From Paenibacillus hexagrammi (GTDB taxonomy: Bacteria > Bacillota > Bacilli > Paenibacillales > NBRC-103111), in NCBI RefSeq assembly GCF_021513275.1, contig NZ_CP090978.1:434001-498000 (forward strand): 64,000 nt of DNA. Direction: 5' to 3'. Below the pieces are notes generated by a model. The model did not search any database. It was given only the letters and a program-made list of their open reading frames with translations, and was not told the DNA's origin. Each line of letters starts with the position of its first letter. Position 1 is the stretch's first letter. The position numbers were made by a program, and so were the translations under genes. Shown here piece after piece: positions 26,212 through 35,797 of this stretch.

Positions 26212-27429
26212 TTAGGATGTAGAGGATTTCAATCTGTGCCAAGTCCATATGAGGAATGCGATCAGTACCATACCGCCGCCCACCAGGCATACGCCGCTCC
26301 AACCTGAAATACTCCAGGCATATCCCCCCGCCGATGACCCGATTGCTCCGCCGATGAAGGAGCTGACCATATAGATCGTATTCAATCGGCTTCTGGCTTC
26401 TGGAAGCATACCGTAGATTCTAGCCTGATTGGATACCTGGGCGCCTTGAATACCCAAATCCAGCAGGATGACGCCGATAGCCAGCCCCCAGATGGAAGTC
26501 CCGAATAACTCAAAACCTACATAGGAGACAAGGGCGGTTGCTATCATGAAACCCACCATACTAGCAGGTCTTAGTCGGTCCGCTAATCGACCTATGACGG
26601 AAGCTGCGGCAGCCCCGACAACACCAACCAATCCGAATAGCCCGGCAACACCGCTGCCGTACCCATAGTCAGGTCCCTCCATAAAGAAAGTAAGTGAAGT
26701 CCAAAACACGCTGAATGAACCGAACATGAACACTCCGATCAAGGCGGCTTCTCTCAGTGTCCGTTGCTCCTTAACTAAGGTGCCCATGGACTTCATCAAG
26801 TCGGGATATGACATTTGAACGTCGGGCTTGCTCACGGGAAGCACACGAAATACGAGGAAAGCCAGTATGAACATAAGTAAAGCGGCGAGGCCGTACATGA
26901 ATCTCCAGCCCAGCCATTCTCCCACCCACCCTGATACGGTCCTCGCGAGCAGAATACCGATGAGCAGACCGCTCATGACGCTGCCGATTACTTTGCCCCG
27001 CTCATGGGGAGCTGCCAGCTGCGCGGCGAGAGGGACGATCATCTGCGGTGCTACGGTTGTGATCCCGACAGCGAGGCTCGCTGTATACATCCAGGCTAGA
27101 TTTTGAGCGGAAGCTACCCCGATGAGAGAAATACCGACCGCTAACAAAAGCAGCCCGATCAGCTTGCGTCTCTCCCGAATGTCTCCTAATGGAATAAACA
27201 AAAACATGCCGGCCGCATATCCGATCTGCGTCAGCATGGAGACAAATGAAACGTGTCTTGCATCGACATCGAAGCTTCTTCCGATATCGGCGAGGAGCGG
27301 TTGATTATAATACAGATTGGCGACGGTCAAGCCGCACGAAACCGCCATGAATATAATGAGTGCTTTGGACAAAGGCTTCGTTTGCCGAATCGTTTGCCCT
27401 GAGTGAAGGGCAGTACCCAATTGCGCCAT
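26212..27429 (-). CDS. major facilitator superfamily transporter
   Basis: A 405-residue transporter with 12 membrane segments. It has the pattern LTVANLYYNQPLLADIGRSF typical of the YnfM/YgaY-like multidrug group, then FIPLGDIRERRKLIGLLLL (motif A) and a second-half IGRLADRLRPASMVG. ATG follows AAGGAG. Convergent with the DsbA-family gene. The 27430-27691 gap upstream shows no gene. Confidence 0.85.
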   Translation of the reverse strand: MAQLGTALHSGQTIRQTKPLSKALIIFMAVSCGLTVANLYYNQPLLADIGRSFDVDARHVSFVSMLTQIGYAAGMFLFIPLGDIRERRKLIGLLLLAVGISLIGVASAQNLAWMYTASLAVGITTVAPQMIVPLAAQLAAPHERGKVIGSVMSGLLIGILLARTVSGWVGEWLGWRFMYGLAALLMFILAFLVFRVLPVSKPDVQMSYPDLMKSMGTLVKEQRTLREAALIGVFMFGSFSVFWTSLTFFMEGPDYGYGSGVAGLFGLVGVVGAAAASVIGRLADRLRPASMVGFMIATALVSYVGFELFGTSIWGLAIGVILLDLGIQGAQVSNQARIYGMLPEARSRLNTIYMVSSFIGGAIGSSAGGYAWSISGWSGVCLVGGGMVLIAFLIWTWHRLKSSTS

Positions 27430-27691
27430 GATTAAACTCCTTCCTGATTGACAGTTTCAGTATTATAGCATGGCGGCATATAGGGGGCAATGAACAAAAG
27501 CGGCATGGAACAAACTAAGTCAGTAAAGCAAGCATAATCACATCTAGAAACGACTTGGTCACTTCATGAATCAAATACTGCTTTAGCAAACCCTCTTCGA
27601 CAAAGCCACCTGAAAATTAGCTTAAAATTCTGGCTCGTTTGTGCTCCTCCAATAGACATATTCGGTTGAAATCGTTTTATCGAGGTATGAA

Positions 27692-29092
27692 ATGGTTAGA
27701 CTGAGGAACAGAAACAAAAGTGATGGAGCTGACGGACGTATGAGTAACGATAACTTAATAGTCAATCGCATCAAGATGAATTTGTCATCGTCGGCCGATT
27801 TAAACGTTCAGCATGTAGACAATGGCAGCTTTGAGATGGATGTCCTCTTTCTAGGCTCCATGATTGAAGCCCAACAGATTCAGTCGTTTGTTTCGACCCC
27901 ACTCTTACGAAGCGACAGCTTTGAGCGATTCAAGACAGCTTTCCTTGCTTTCGGCGCCGAGTCTATTGAGGATGTATCGGAGATTGTGCCCCGGATGCTT
28001 AACGGATATGTTATCGTTGTGTACTATTCGGAGGTATACGGCCTTCCGATCAAGAAAGCGCTGAATGATTCCCCCGAAGCGACACAAACGGAAAATACGG
28101 TGCTTGGCCCCAATAAATCGTTCACTGAAAATATAATGGTCAATATGGCTATCGTTCGCTCCAGATATTTTCGAAAGGAACTGTCTTCGCAAGAATTTGA
28201 TATTGGCTCTGTGACGAAAACCTCGGTCATGATGATGTATGACGCTTCATTTGCCAACGAGGAGCTTCTTAATAAAGTAAGGAGAAGACTTTCTGAAATC
28301 GAGGTTGACGTTCTTCAGTCGGCAGGACAGCTTGAAAAGCTCATTAATAAGCAAAAATATTCTTTATTTCCTACGATGATGATCACGGAACGTCCTGACC
28401 GTGTCGTACTAAATCTAGCCCACGGCAAAATCGTGCTTTTTATTCAGGGTACCCCGTTTGCTCTGATTTTACCGGCTGTGTTCTTCGATTTTATGGCTGC
28501 GATGGATGATCTGTACCAGTCATTTTGGATTTCCCGAGCTTTGGTCGTTCTGCGTTATATAGGCCTGTTTATTACTATTTTGCTGCCTGCAATTTACGTA
28601 TCTATTGTTTCGTACAACCCGGAGTTTTTCAGGGTACAGTTGACCCTATCTATCTCGGGGAGCCGCGCAGCCGTTCCTTATCCCTCTTATGTTGAGGTTG
28701 CGATTATGTTATTTATGATTGAAGCCTTGATGGAAGCCAGCTTGCGGCTTCCCAAGTTTATTGGGTCAACAGCCACTACGGTCGGAGGACTTATTCTTGG
28801 ACAAGCAGCCCAACAAGCCGGACTAGTTAGCAGCATTATGATCATTATTACGTCCGCCGTAGCGATTTCAAACTTCGTCATTCCCATTAATTCCATGAGT
28901 TTTGCGATGAGGTTCGTTAAATATATCCTGATTTTGCTAGCATCCTTTTTCGGATTGATCGGTACCATGGCAGGTCTCTTTATGCTAATCGGCTATCTGG
29001 CCAGCCTGCGCAGCTTTGGCGAGCCCTATTTGAAGCTTTTTATTGGAGAAAGGAATGTGAGTTTCCCCAAGTCAGAAGGTGATACAGATTAA
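27692..29092 (+). CDS. GerA-type spore germination protein (A subunit)
   Basis: A 466-residue protein. The N-terminal soluble half (ADLNVQHVDNGSFEMDVLFLGSM and following) is followed by about five membrane segments, the usual layout of GerA/GerBA/GerKA. Conserved pieces are the TERPDRVVLNLAHGKIVLFIQGTPFALILPA and VEVAIMLFMIEALMEASLRLP motifs. With GerAB and GerAC it forms a nutrient-germinant receptor in the spore inner membrane. It overlaps the next gene by 14 bases. Start ATG after GAGGT. Confidence 0.92.
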   Translation: MVRLRNRNKSDGADGRMSNDNLIVNRIKMNLSSSADLNVQHVDNGSFEMDVLFLGSMIEAQQIQSFVSTPLLRSDSFERFKTAFLAFGAESIEDVSEIVPRMLNGYVIVVYYSEVYGLPIKKALNDSPEATQTENTVLGPNKSFTENIMVNMAIVRSRYFRKELSSQEFDIGSVTKTSVMMMYDASFANEELLNKVRRRLSEIEVDVLQSAGQLEKLINKQKYSLFPTMMITERPDRVVLNLAHGKIVLFIQGTPFALILPAVFFDFMAAMDDLYQSFWISRALVVLRYIGLFITILLPAIYVSIVSYNPEFFRVQLTLSISGSRAAVPYPSYVEVAIMLFMIEALMEASLRLPKFIGSTATTVGGLILGQAAQQAGLVSSIMIIITSAVAISNFVIPINSMSFAMRFVKYILILLASFFGLIGTMAGLFMLIGYLASLRSFGEPYLKLFIGERNVSFPKSEGDTD

Positions 29093-30182
29093 TCGCTATT
29101 ATTATTACCCTGTATTGATGTGTATGCTGACCAATACCATCTTGTTCATCCCCAGCATACTGATGAAGCATCGTTTTAGCGGAACCATTCCTTCTATGCT
29201 CTTAAGTGTGTTGATTGGTTCCGTGCTGACTTATTTGTTCACCCATGCGATGATGACATTTAACGGTAAAGGTATCCCCGAAATCCTCGAGATGTTCCTG
29301 CCAAAATGGGTGAACGCCGTACTCCTGATTTATTTGGGCTTCATGTGGTTTGCATCGGGAGGGCTGGTTGCGGTTTCTTACAGCCGAATCCTTCAGCGAT
29401 TTGTGAATCCGGATTTGAATTTGTTCCTGTTGATTGCTTTTCTCGGCATAGCCTGCGGTTGGGTAGCGACGAACGGCAGCAGAAGCGTTATGTACCTGAT
29501 GGAAATTGTACTCCTCCTGAATCTGCCGATGATCGGCTTCATTTTATTTAAAACCGTTACCAACGAGAATATGGACTGGGATGCGGTCCGGGTCATGATA
29601 CACTACGTTTGGCAATGGCCGAATTGGGAGTCTCTAGCGGCATCCACCTATGTATTTACAGGGTATATCAACTGGGCGATCTTCAATAGAACCTTTCGAG
29701 TGGACGGCAGGCTCTCCTTCTTATGGATCGTAACACTCACAGGCACATTAGTGCTGACCTCAACCTTTATCATCCCGATTGGTTTCTTTGGAACTTTAGG
29801 AGTTGATGATTTTATCTATACCTGGGTGAGTACGGCGGATTCCATGAGAATGGAATTTGGTTTTGTAGAGAGAGTCTTGTTCGTGTTTCTGCTGCTCTAT
29901 CTGAACGTCGCTATGTTATTTATCACAGTAACCTGGCATGTAGGAGCAGAGCTTATGAAGTCTGTAATCCCTAAGAAATATCAGGAGTATGCAGGGCGGA
30001 GGCCGCGAATGACTTCTGGGGTCATCATTGCTGTGTTTTTGCTTCTCTCGGAATGGACCGCGCGAATGTTTGATGAAAAGCACTACATGATGCTTACTTC
30101 AGCATGGTTTCAGCTTCGCCTGCCGAGTGAGGTAGCTTTAGTCTTGCTCATTTTTTGGCTGGGAAGAAGGAGTAAGTCATGA
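29079..30182 (+). CDS. GerB-type spore germination permease (endospore transporter family)
   Basis: A 367-residue protein with about ten membrane segments, of the amino-acid-permease-like spore germination family (GerAB). It probably binds the germinant. It starts from GTG inside the preceding gene and overlaps the next gene by the ATGA tetranucleotide, so the three subunits are translationally coupled. Conserved parts are MLTNTILFIPSILMK and KHYMMLTSAWFQLRLPSEVALVLLIFWLG. Confidence 0.9.
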   Translation: MIQINRYYYYPVLMCMLTNTILFIPSILMKHRFSGTIPSMLLSVLIGSVLTYLFTHAMMTFNGKGIPEILEMFLPKWVNAVLLIYLGFMWFASGGLVAVSYSRILQRFVNPDLNLFLLIAFLGIACGWVATNGSRSVMYLMEIVLLLNLPMIGFILFKTVTNENMDWDAVRVMIHYVWQWPNWESLAASTYVFTGYINWAIFNRTFRVDGRLSFLWIVTLTGTLVLTSTFIIPIGFFGTLGVDDFIYTWVSTADSMRMEFGFVERVLFVFLLLYLNVAMLFITVTWHVGAELMKSVIPKKYQEYAGRRPRMTSGVIIAVFLLLSEWTARMFDEKHYMMLTSAWFQLRLPSEVALVLLIFWLGRRSKS

Positions 30183-31276
30183 AACAATGCTTCCTTGTGT
30201 TTTTGCTGCTATGTATGTTTGCGGTCAGCGGTTGCGGTTTTAAGGACATAGATAAACGCTTTTTCGTGCTTGCAATAGGCGTGGATCAATCGGATAATCC
30301 CGATAAGCCCTATCATGTATCGCTGAAGCTTGGTATTCCCTCGCCTAAGATCGAACCCGGGCAAACCAACAAGTTCCAGCTAGTTACCCAGGATGCTGAG
30401 AGCATTACAGAGGCTATCCGACTGTTAAAATCGAAAGTGGATAAGGAACTTGATTTTGGTCATGCTAAAATGTTCGTATTTGGAAAAGAACTCGCCAATA
30501 AAAATATAGAGAGTCCATTGGATTGGTTTGTGCGAAGAAGAGATATTCAAATGATCGGTTTTGTGGCCATCGGAGAACCGACGGCGGAAGAGGTGCTAAA
30601 TTCAGGAGCTATCTCAGAACGTCTTCCGGCTAATGCACTTTTTTTGAGCTTTGATCGGGAAGGGACGGAATCCTCTTATATTATGACGGAGAATTTGTCT
30701 GACTTTTACCGGCGCTTTACGGAAAGAGGGAAGGATCCATATCTTCCGATCATTCGCCCGGTGAAGGATACGTTCGAAATTGACCAGGTTGCCGTACTGG
30801 ATAAGCAGAAGGTAAAGATCATACTGGATACCGAAGAAACTCGGGTCCTCAATGAGCTAGTCAGAAATTTCGAAAAAGTGGACATTCATACCAAAGAAGA
30901 CAGTGATTCGTTTGATATAGCAATCAATCACTTAAAGACAAAATTCAATATCTTGGACGGAGCGAATGCAGACCTGCCAAAGCTTCAAATCAATGTTCAA
31001 GCAGACGGCATGATCGAAGAGGCAAGCCGCCAAATGTATGACGATAATTGGCATGTGCTTGAAGAAATGGCTGAGCGGCAAATGAAGCAGCGAGTTAAAA
31101 ATTTAATGTCTCAGCTTCAGGAGAACAACGTCGATCCTATCGGATTCGGGCTGCGTTACCGGGCGATGGGGCACACGAGCAAGAAGGAATGGCAGCAGTG
31201 GCAGGAAATGTACCCGAAGCTTCCAATTGATATTAACATGGAAATGAAAATACTAGGATCAGGTGTAATTAAATAG
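30179..31276 (+). CDS. Ger(x)C-type spore germination lipoprotein
   Basis: A 365-residue lipoprotein with a short signal peptide and lipobox VSGC (Cys at about residue 19). It is followed by GFKDIDKRFFVLAIGVDQSD, the conserved N-terminus of GerAC proteins, and a C-terminal helix rich in Gln/Lys (MKQRVKNLMSQLQENNVDPIGFG). It is anchored on the outer face of the spore inner membrane as the third receptor subunit. Closes the gerABC operon. Confidence 0.92.
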   Translation: MKQCFLVFLLLCMFAVSGCGFKDIDKRFFVLAIGVDQSDNPDKPYHVSLKLGIPSPKIEPGQTNKFQLVTQDAESITEAIRLLKSKVDKELDFGHAKMFVFGKELANKNIESPLDWFVRRRDIQMIGFVAIGEPTAEEVLNSGAISERLPANALFLSFDREGTESSYIMTENLSDFYRRFTERGKDPYLPIIRPVKDTFEIDQVAVLDKQKVKIILDTEETRVLNELVRNFEKVDIHTKEDSDSFDIAINHLKTKFNILDGANADLPKLQINVQADGMIEEASRQMYDDNWHVLEEMAERQMKQRVKNLMSQLQENNVDPIGFGLRYRAMGHTSKKEWQQWQEMYPKLPIDINMEMKILGSGVIK

Positions 31277-31361
31277 CTTTAAAAGCTTGACGTGAAACCA
31301 AATGGTTTCATATAATGGATTCATGCAAGAGAGCCATTAGGAAAATGTGGAGGGACTATAA

Positions 31362-31787
31362 GTGGATAACAGCCAACAGCAGACATTAACGGATATTCGA
31401 AAGACCCTTATTCTAAACGCATCGATTCAAAAGGTGTGGAGTGCAGTAGCGACCTCCGAAGGTATCGCAGCATGGTTTATGCCCAATGACTTTCAACCTG
31501 AGGTAGGCTATGAGTTTCATCTTGAAGCAGGTAATTTCGGTAAATCGCCGTGCAAAGTGACGGAACTTGATCCTCCGAACCGCTTGTCCTTCAAATGGGG
31601 GAAGGATTGGACGCTTACTTTCGAACTAGTTGCGCTGGAGGGCAAAACAGAATTTACCTTAATCCATTCCGGTTGGAATGCTGATATGGTTACGGAATTT
31701 GGTCAGCCTCACTCGGTCGTACGCGGCCACATGGATCAAGGCTGGACAGGCATTGTTCAGAAGCTGTCTTCCTACGTCGAGGCTTAA
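31362..31787 (+). CDS. SRPBCC / AHSA1-like domain protein
   Basis: A 141-residue START-like protein (IRKTLILNASIQKVWSAVATSEGIAAWFMPNDF, then GKSPCKVTELDPPNRLSFKWG). The family binds hydrophobic ligands; in this setting it is usually co-encoded with an ArsR regulator, and it lies one base from that gene here. GTG start after GGAGGG. Confidence 0.88.
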   Translation: MDNSQQQTLTDIRKTLILNASIQKVWSAVATSEGIAAWFMPNDFQPEVGYEFHLEAGNFGKSPCKVTELDPPNRLSFKWGKDWTLTFELVALEGKTEFTLIHSGWNADMVTEFGQPHSVVRGHMDQGWTGIVQKLSSYVEA

Positions 31788-31788
31788 G

Positions 31789-32118
31789 ATGGCCGAACCG
31801 TCTCCGAAGCATGACGTGTTCCAGGCTATCGCCGATCCGACTAGGCGCAGCTTGCTTCAGCTGCTGGTTGACAAGGAGATGCCGGTCAATGCCATTAGCG
31901 GCCATTATCCAATGAGCAGGACCGCTGTCTCCAAGCACTTGCGGATTTTGGCGGAGGCGGGGCTTGTCAAAGAGAGAAAGGTCGGCCGCGAGACGAGATA
32001 TCGTCTGGAGCCGGAGCCGCTGAAGGAGCTGAAGCGGTGGCTTGCTTACTATGAACGATTCTGGGAGAATCGTTTGTCGGTGCTGAAGCACCTCGTCGAA
32101 TCAGAAGAGGAGCAATAA
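31789..32118 (+). CDS. ArsR-family transcriptional regulator
   Basis: About 109 residues with the HTH VFQAIADPTRRSLLQLLVDKEMPVNAISGHYPMSRTAVSKHLRILAEAGLVKERKVGRETRYRLEP. No metal-binding cysteine pair is visible, so it probably does not sense arsenic or another thiophilic metal in the classical way. It follows the SRPBCC gene by one base, and both share one transcript that ends in a symmetric terminator. Confidence 0.88.
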   Translation: MAEPSPKHDVFQAIADPTRRSLLQLLVDKEMPVNAISGHYPMSRTAVSKHLRILAEAGLVKERKVGRETRYRLEPEPLKELKRWLAYYERFWENRLSVLKHLVESEEEQ

Positions 32119-32155
32119 TGAGAAAGGCTTCCCGCTATCGGGAAGCCTTTCTCAT
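32118..32155. terminator. bidirectional rho-independent terminator
   Basis: A nearly perfect hairpin (GAGAAAGGCTTCCCG paired with CGGGAAGCCTTTCTC, loop CTAT) with T-rich flanks on both strands. It serves the arsR unit on the + strand. The last codons of the small gene on the - strand lie inside it. Confidence 0.85.
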
Positions 32156-32356
32156 TTCAAAAAACTCGCATGCGTTGCGATCGTAATAAGTAATCTCGCT
32201 TACTTTCGTCTGAACGACGACGGTCGTATCGCTGAACCGCAGAATCACCGCATTCGAGTCGACGATATGATCGTCCTTGAATATGCGTATGCTGGACTGC
32301 CGGTCTACAGCCTCCTGGAAGTCGGCGTCGGTGAGTAATCGATGGTTACGTGACAT
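32135..32356 (-). CDS. small hypothetical protein
   Basis: About 73 residues starting MSRNHRLLTDAD, with AAGGAG ten bases before the ATG. A compact beta-rich protein (IRIFKDDHIVDSNAVILRFSDTTVVVQTKVSEITYYDRNACEFFEM) with one cysteine. It is not recognised beyond looking like a conserved small protein. Its last codons run into the terminator hairpin. Confidence 0.65.
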   Translation of the reverse strand: MSRNHRLLTDADFQEAVDRQSSIRIFKDDHIVDSNAVILRFSDTTVVVQTKVSEITYYDRNACEFFEMRKASR

Positions 32357-32403
32357 GTGCTGCAATCTCCTTATTCATGTGCTGCTACCTATTGTACCAC
32401 AGG

Positions 32404-32641
32404 TTAAGGGCTGACTCGCCAAACCTCCTCACCCCATTCGTCTGTTCCCTGTCTGACCACCTCTAACGGAATCCCATACCCTTTATCAAAGGGAAGTCCG
32501 ATATCTTGATCGCTCTGTCCGGTATAAAATTCATAAAGCGCTTTTATCCGCTTTCCACGCCTCCGTGACCCATTTTAGGCCATTCTCGGGGTCCCGATGC
32601 ATCCATGCCGCGGCATATTCCTGAGCTGTTGATTGTTGTAC
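32404..32641 (-). pseudogene. C-terminal fragment of a decayed gene
   Basis: On the - strand this reads QQSTAQEYAAAWMHRDPENG, WVTEAWKADK, then after a frameshift near AAAAGCGC the continuation KALYEFYTGQSDQDIGLPF, ending GEEVWRVSP and a stop. A stop codon precedes it directly and there is no start, so it is a remnant of a longer protein I do not recognise. The rest of the gap to 32765 shows nothing else. Confidence 0.5.
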
Positions 32642-32765
32642 CTAGTTAGACGATGGCTGCGGCTTGCGAGTTCAGGAGTCTCAGGTAGTGTCTGTACGAA
32701 CGCCTGCATAGGCACCTGCATAGGATATATCACCTATATTGCAACTCATGAGAGGGTGATCCCTA

Positions 32766-34193
32766 GTGGATATTCAGCTGCTGCCGATTCATTGGGTGTA
32801 TTTGGCGTTTATCGTTTTTATTCTGGCGCTGTTGATTAAGCGTCGCGATACGACAATGATCTGCGTTGTCGGTATTTTAGCATTGGGCTTCATGGCAACG
32901 GAAACAGTAAGCGGTTCCATCACAGGCATTTTTAACAGCTTCATCTATGCGACGAAGGAATTAATCGGAACCATCTTCATCATCTCCATTGTTGTGGCGA
33001 TGAGCCGTGTGCTCATCGTCACGGGCATCAACGAGAAGATGGTCGCGCCGTTGACGCGTTTCTTACGTACGCCGGCGCTAGCCTTTTGGGGCATCGGCAT
33101 TATTATGATGATCGGCTCTTGGTTTTTCTGGCCTTCTCCCGGTGTTGCCCTGATTGGAGCTGTACTGCTTCCGGTTGCCGTCCGCGTAGGCTTACCCGCG
33201 CTCGGGGCAGCAATGGCGATGAACCTGTTCGGCCACGGTATTGCGCTGTCAGGTGATTACATCATCCAAGGGGCTCCTAAGCTTACCGCAGATGCCGCAG
33301 GGCTGCCCGTCTCGGCAGTGATGGAGGCTAGCGTGCCGCTGGTCATTGTTATGGGGCTCGTGACAACAGTAACGGCATTCTGGATGATGCGCAGGGATAT
33401 GAAGAACGGCACGTGGAGAGATGGACTTGTATCGTCCAATTCGGCGAATTCGCTTGATGGCAGTACGGGCCCAGTAGATGCAAGCTCGACGGAGGTCCAA
33501 GTGCATCTTCCGCAAGGCTTGAAGAAATGGCTTGCGGTTCTCATTCCTTTGTTATTCGCGGCAGATGTCATCGCCATGTTCCTCCTACATCTCCAAGGCG
33601 GGGATGCCACTGCCCTAATTGGAGGGACTGCCGTTCTTATTCTAGTCGCCGTTACTTTACTGGCGCACCGCAATCAAGGGTTGGAACAAACAACAGCCTA
33701 TCTCATTGAGGGCTTTCAATTCGGCTTTAAGGTATTCGGACCGGTGATACCGATTGCTGCCTTCTTTTACTTGGGAGACTCGGCTTTCGGAGAATTGTTC
33801 GGGAAAGTGCTTCCCGAGAGCTCACAGGGGATCGTCAATGACCTTGGCGTAGCGCTTGCTCATACGGTACCTCTGAATGGGGCTGTAGGCGCTGTGACGC
33901 TCACCGTGACTGGAGCCATTACGGGTCTCGATGGTTCAGGGTTTTCGGGTATCTCACTGGCAGGGTCCATCGCGCATCTGTTTGCAACGGCTATCGGCTC
34001 CGGGGCTGCGACCCTCACGGCTTTAGGCCAGGTAGCGGCGATCTGGGTAGGCGGCGGTACTTTGATCCCATGGGCACTAATTCCGGCTGCAGCGATTTGC
34101 GGCGTGAGTCCGTTCGAGCTGGCAAGAAGGAACCTGGTTCCGGTGTTGATCGGGCTAACCGTGACTACCGTTGTGGCTATGTTCCTAGTGTAA
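32766..34193 (+). CDS. GntP-family gluconate/organic acid permease
   Basis: A 475-residue permease with about 12 membrane segments. Features seen include MATETVSGSITGIFNSFIYATKELIGTIFI, MSRVLIVTGIN and the conserved HTVPLNGAVGAVTLTVTGAITGLDGSGFSG region of the GntP/citrate-type symporters. GTG start after GAGAGGGTGAT. A hydrophilic central loop (residues about 220-250) separates the halves. Substrate not determined. No catabolic gene is beside it. Confidence 0.8.
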   Translation: MDIQLLPIHWVYLAFIVFILALLIKRRDTTMICVVGILALGFMATETVSGSITGIFNSFIYATKELIGTIFIISIVVAMSRVLIVTGINEKMVAPLTRFLRTPALAFWGIGIIMMIGSWFFWPSPGVALIGAVLLPVAVRVGLPALGAAMAMNLFGHGIALSGDYIIQGAPKLTADAAGLPVSAVMEASVPLVIVMGLVTTVTAFWMMRRDMKNGTWRDGLVSSNSANSLDGSTGPVDASSTEVQVHLPQGLKKWLAVLIPLLFAADVIAMFLLHLQGGDATALIGGTAVLILVAVTLLAHRNQGLEQTTAYLIEGFQFGFKVFGPVIPIAAFFYLGDSAFGELFGKVLPESSQGIVNDLGVALAHTVPLNGAVGAVTLTVTGAITGLDGSGFSGISLAGSIAHLFATAIGSGAATLTALGQVAAIWVGGGTLIPWALIPAAAICGVSPFELARRNLVPVLIGLTVTTVVAMFLV

Positions 34194-34339
34194 CGAGAGA
34201 GGAAGGGCAGTCCCCTTACGGAAAATATAGTGAAACACGTGGCTGCGGCGGTACTAACTTCTACGCCTTCAACTTCGACCCTGACGATCCGGTTGGGGAG
34301 ACAGCTTGGCTCTATACAATGTAGATAACGTAATACCTC

Positions 34340-34373
34340 AGCCTCCCTTCGGCGAATCCCTTGGGAGGCTTTA
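34340..34373 (+). terminator. probable terminator after the permease gene
   Basis: AGCCTCCC at 34340 pairs with GGGAGGCT at 34363, followed by TTAAGG. The T tract is weak. The 34194-34339 stretch before it has no gene I can support. Confidence 0.5.
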
Positions 34374-34468
34374 AGGTGCTGTGCGTGTAGTATCTGTCTG
34401 TAAGCTGCGCATTCGTAGACAGGGCCTGCGTTTCGTAGGATAATAAGGAAACACAATGCCATGAAAGT

Positions 34469-35062
34469 ATGTACCGGATGGAGATGGATGGGATGGAAGT
34501 GAATTTTTGCTTATCTTGCGGGACGGGGCTGGAAACTCGTGAGGTTGGAGGCGAGCAGCGCAGGGCTTGTCCTGCCTGCAGCTTTGTACATTGGGGTAAC
34601 TACAGCATCGGCGTAGGAGCGCTCGTTATGAAAGAAGGCAAGCTGCTGCTAGTCCGCAGAGCGCAGAACCCCGGCAAGGGCAACTGGACTAACCCGGGAG
34701 GTTACATCGAACAGATGGAGCTAATTCATGAAACGATCAAGCGGGAAGTCATGGAAGAAACAGGCGTCGAAGCGACGGTAAAACGGATTGTAGCCATTCG
34801 CGACTTGCCCAGAAGCATACATAATCTTTACATCGCCTTTGAAATGGAATATGTAAGCGGAGAGCCGAAGCCGGATGATGTAGAAGTGGATGCCGCCGGA
34901 TTCTATAGTCTGGAAGAGATGGCCTCCATGAATGTAGCTTCTTTCACCCGCTGGTTGGTAGATGTAGTTGTGCATGCCGATACAGAAGGATTAACAGTGG
35001 ACGAGCATCCGATCGTACCTATGGATGGATACGGCTTGTACCGAGCCCCCGCCGCGAAATAA
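34469..35062 (+). CDS. NUDIX hydrolase with N-terminal zinc ribbon
   Basis: A 197-residue protein. The N-terminus has a zinc ribbon CLSCGTG...CPACSFVHW as in NADH pyrophosphatase-type NUDIX enzymes. The Nudix box GGYIEQMELIHETIKREVMEETGV (G-x5-E-x7-RE-x2-EE-x-G) is complete. It hydrolyses a nucleoside-diphosphate-linked compound. Several nearby ATG codons make the exact start uncertain. Confidence 0.9.
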   Translation: MYRMEMDGMEVNFCLSCGTGLETREVGGEQRRACPACSFVHWGNYSIGVGALVMKEGKLLLVRRAQNPGKGNWTNPGGYIEQMELIHETIKREVMEETGVEATVKRIVAIRDLPRSIHNLYIAFEMEYVSGEPKPDDVEVDAAGFYSLEEMASMNVASFTRWLVDVVVHADTEGLTVDEHPIVPMDGYGLYRAPAAK

Positions 35063-35098
35063 GGCTATGAATTTGTAAAATCAAGGAGGCTTTCTGCG

Positions 35099-35524
35099 AT
35101 GATCATCAAGCTACGAGGCCATCACCTATTGTGTCTGCTGGGATTTCGGGGGATGGGCTATTCGCCGGAATTTTGCGTCAATATGACGAAAATCTATGAG
35201 ACGCTTCGCAGTCAGCCCGAGACGGAGATTGAGATTGTCGAGGGTCCTGATGACATATGCGCTGCATTCCCTATCGGCGACCAGCGATATCATTGTGAGA
35301 ACCACACGGTCCTCAGCAAGGACGCAGGAATTCTGGAGAGGCTTGGTATCAAGCTTGGCTCCAGCTGGAAGTGGGCGGATATTCTGGTGACAGTGGCTGC
35401 CGAATTACAACCCCAGGACATCGGCATAATCTGCGCGACATGTCCTTGGGAGCATTACGGCGTTTGCGCCGAAGGCGTCCGGCTCGTTACGGAAGGCCGG
35501 GAGCTGCCGCCGATTAAGAAATAA
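35099..35524 (+). CDS. DUF1284 domain protein (putative iron-sulfur-type cysteine protein)
   Basis: A 141-residue protein with the family hallmark LRGHHLLCLLGFRGMGYSPEF. Cysteines lie at LLCLL, EFCVNM, DDICAAF, YHCENH, IICATCPWEHYGVCAEG, a pattern that could bind a metal cluster. Start ATG after AAGGAGG. The 37-base gap from the NUDIX gene allows co-transcription. Function unknown. Confidence 0.82.
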   Translation: MIIKLRGHHLLCLLGFRGMGYSPEFCVNMTKIYETLRSQPETEIEIVEGPDDICAAFPIGDQRYHCENHTVLSKDAGILERLGIKLGSSWKWADILVTVAAELQPQDIGIICATCPWEHYGVCAEGVRLVTEGRELPPIKK

Positions 35525-35539
35525 TTGTGACGGAAAGCG

Positions 35540-35629
35540 AAGCCCCCTCCAGAACAAGTGAGTCCGCTGAACCTTTTAAGTGCTTTTATGTGCTTTTAAG
35601 TGGCCTCGATCAAGCTGGTGGGGCTTTTT
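35540..35629 (+). terminator. long-loop terminator after DUF1284 gene
   Basis: AAGCCCC at 35540 pairs with GGGGCTT at 35620 and is followed by TTTT. The loop of about 65 bases contains two GTGCTTTTA repeats. Confidence 0.5.
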
Positions 35630-35797
35630 GTGTTGCAACAAACTCGAAGCTCCTTAGCTGCATTTGATACCGAATGCTTTCACTGAGCCTCATTATCGAG
35701 ATAAAATAAAGAAACGATAAATCCTGCTACTGGCGACCGTCCCGTTAGGACAACGAAGTCGATTATCCTTGAGTCACTAGAAATGAGGTGGTAGCTT

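Noticed and set aside
34070..34324. 84-residue ORF overlapping the end of the GntP-like gene
   Set aside because: It starts inside the permease gene in another frame, without a binding site; its tail (GGTNFYAFNFDPDD) is not a sequence I recognise.
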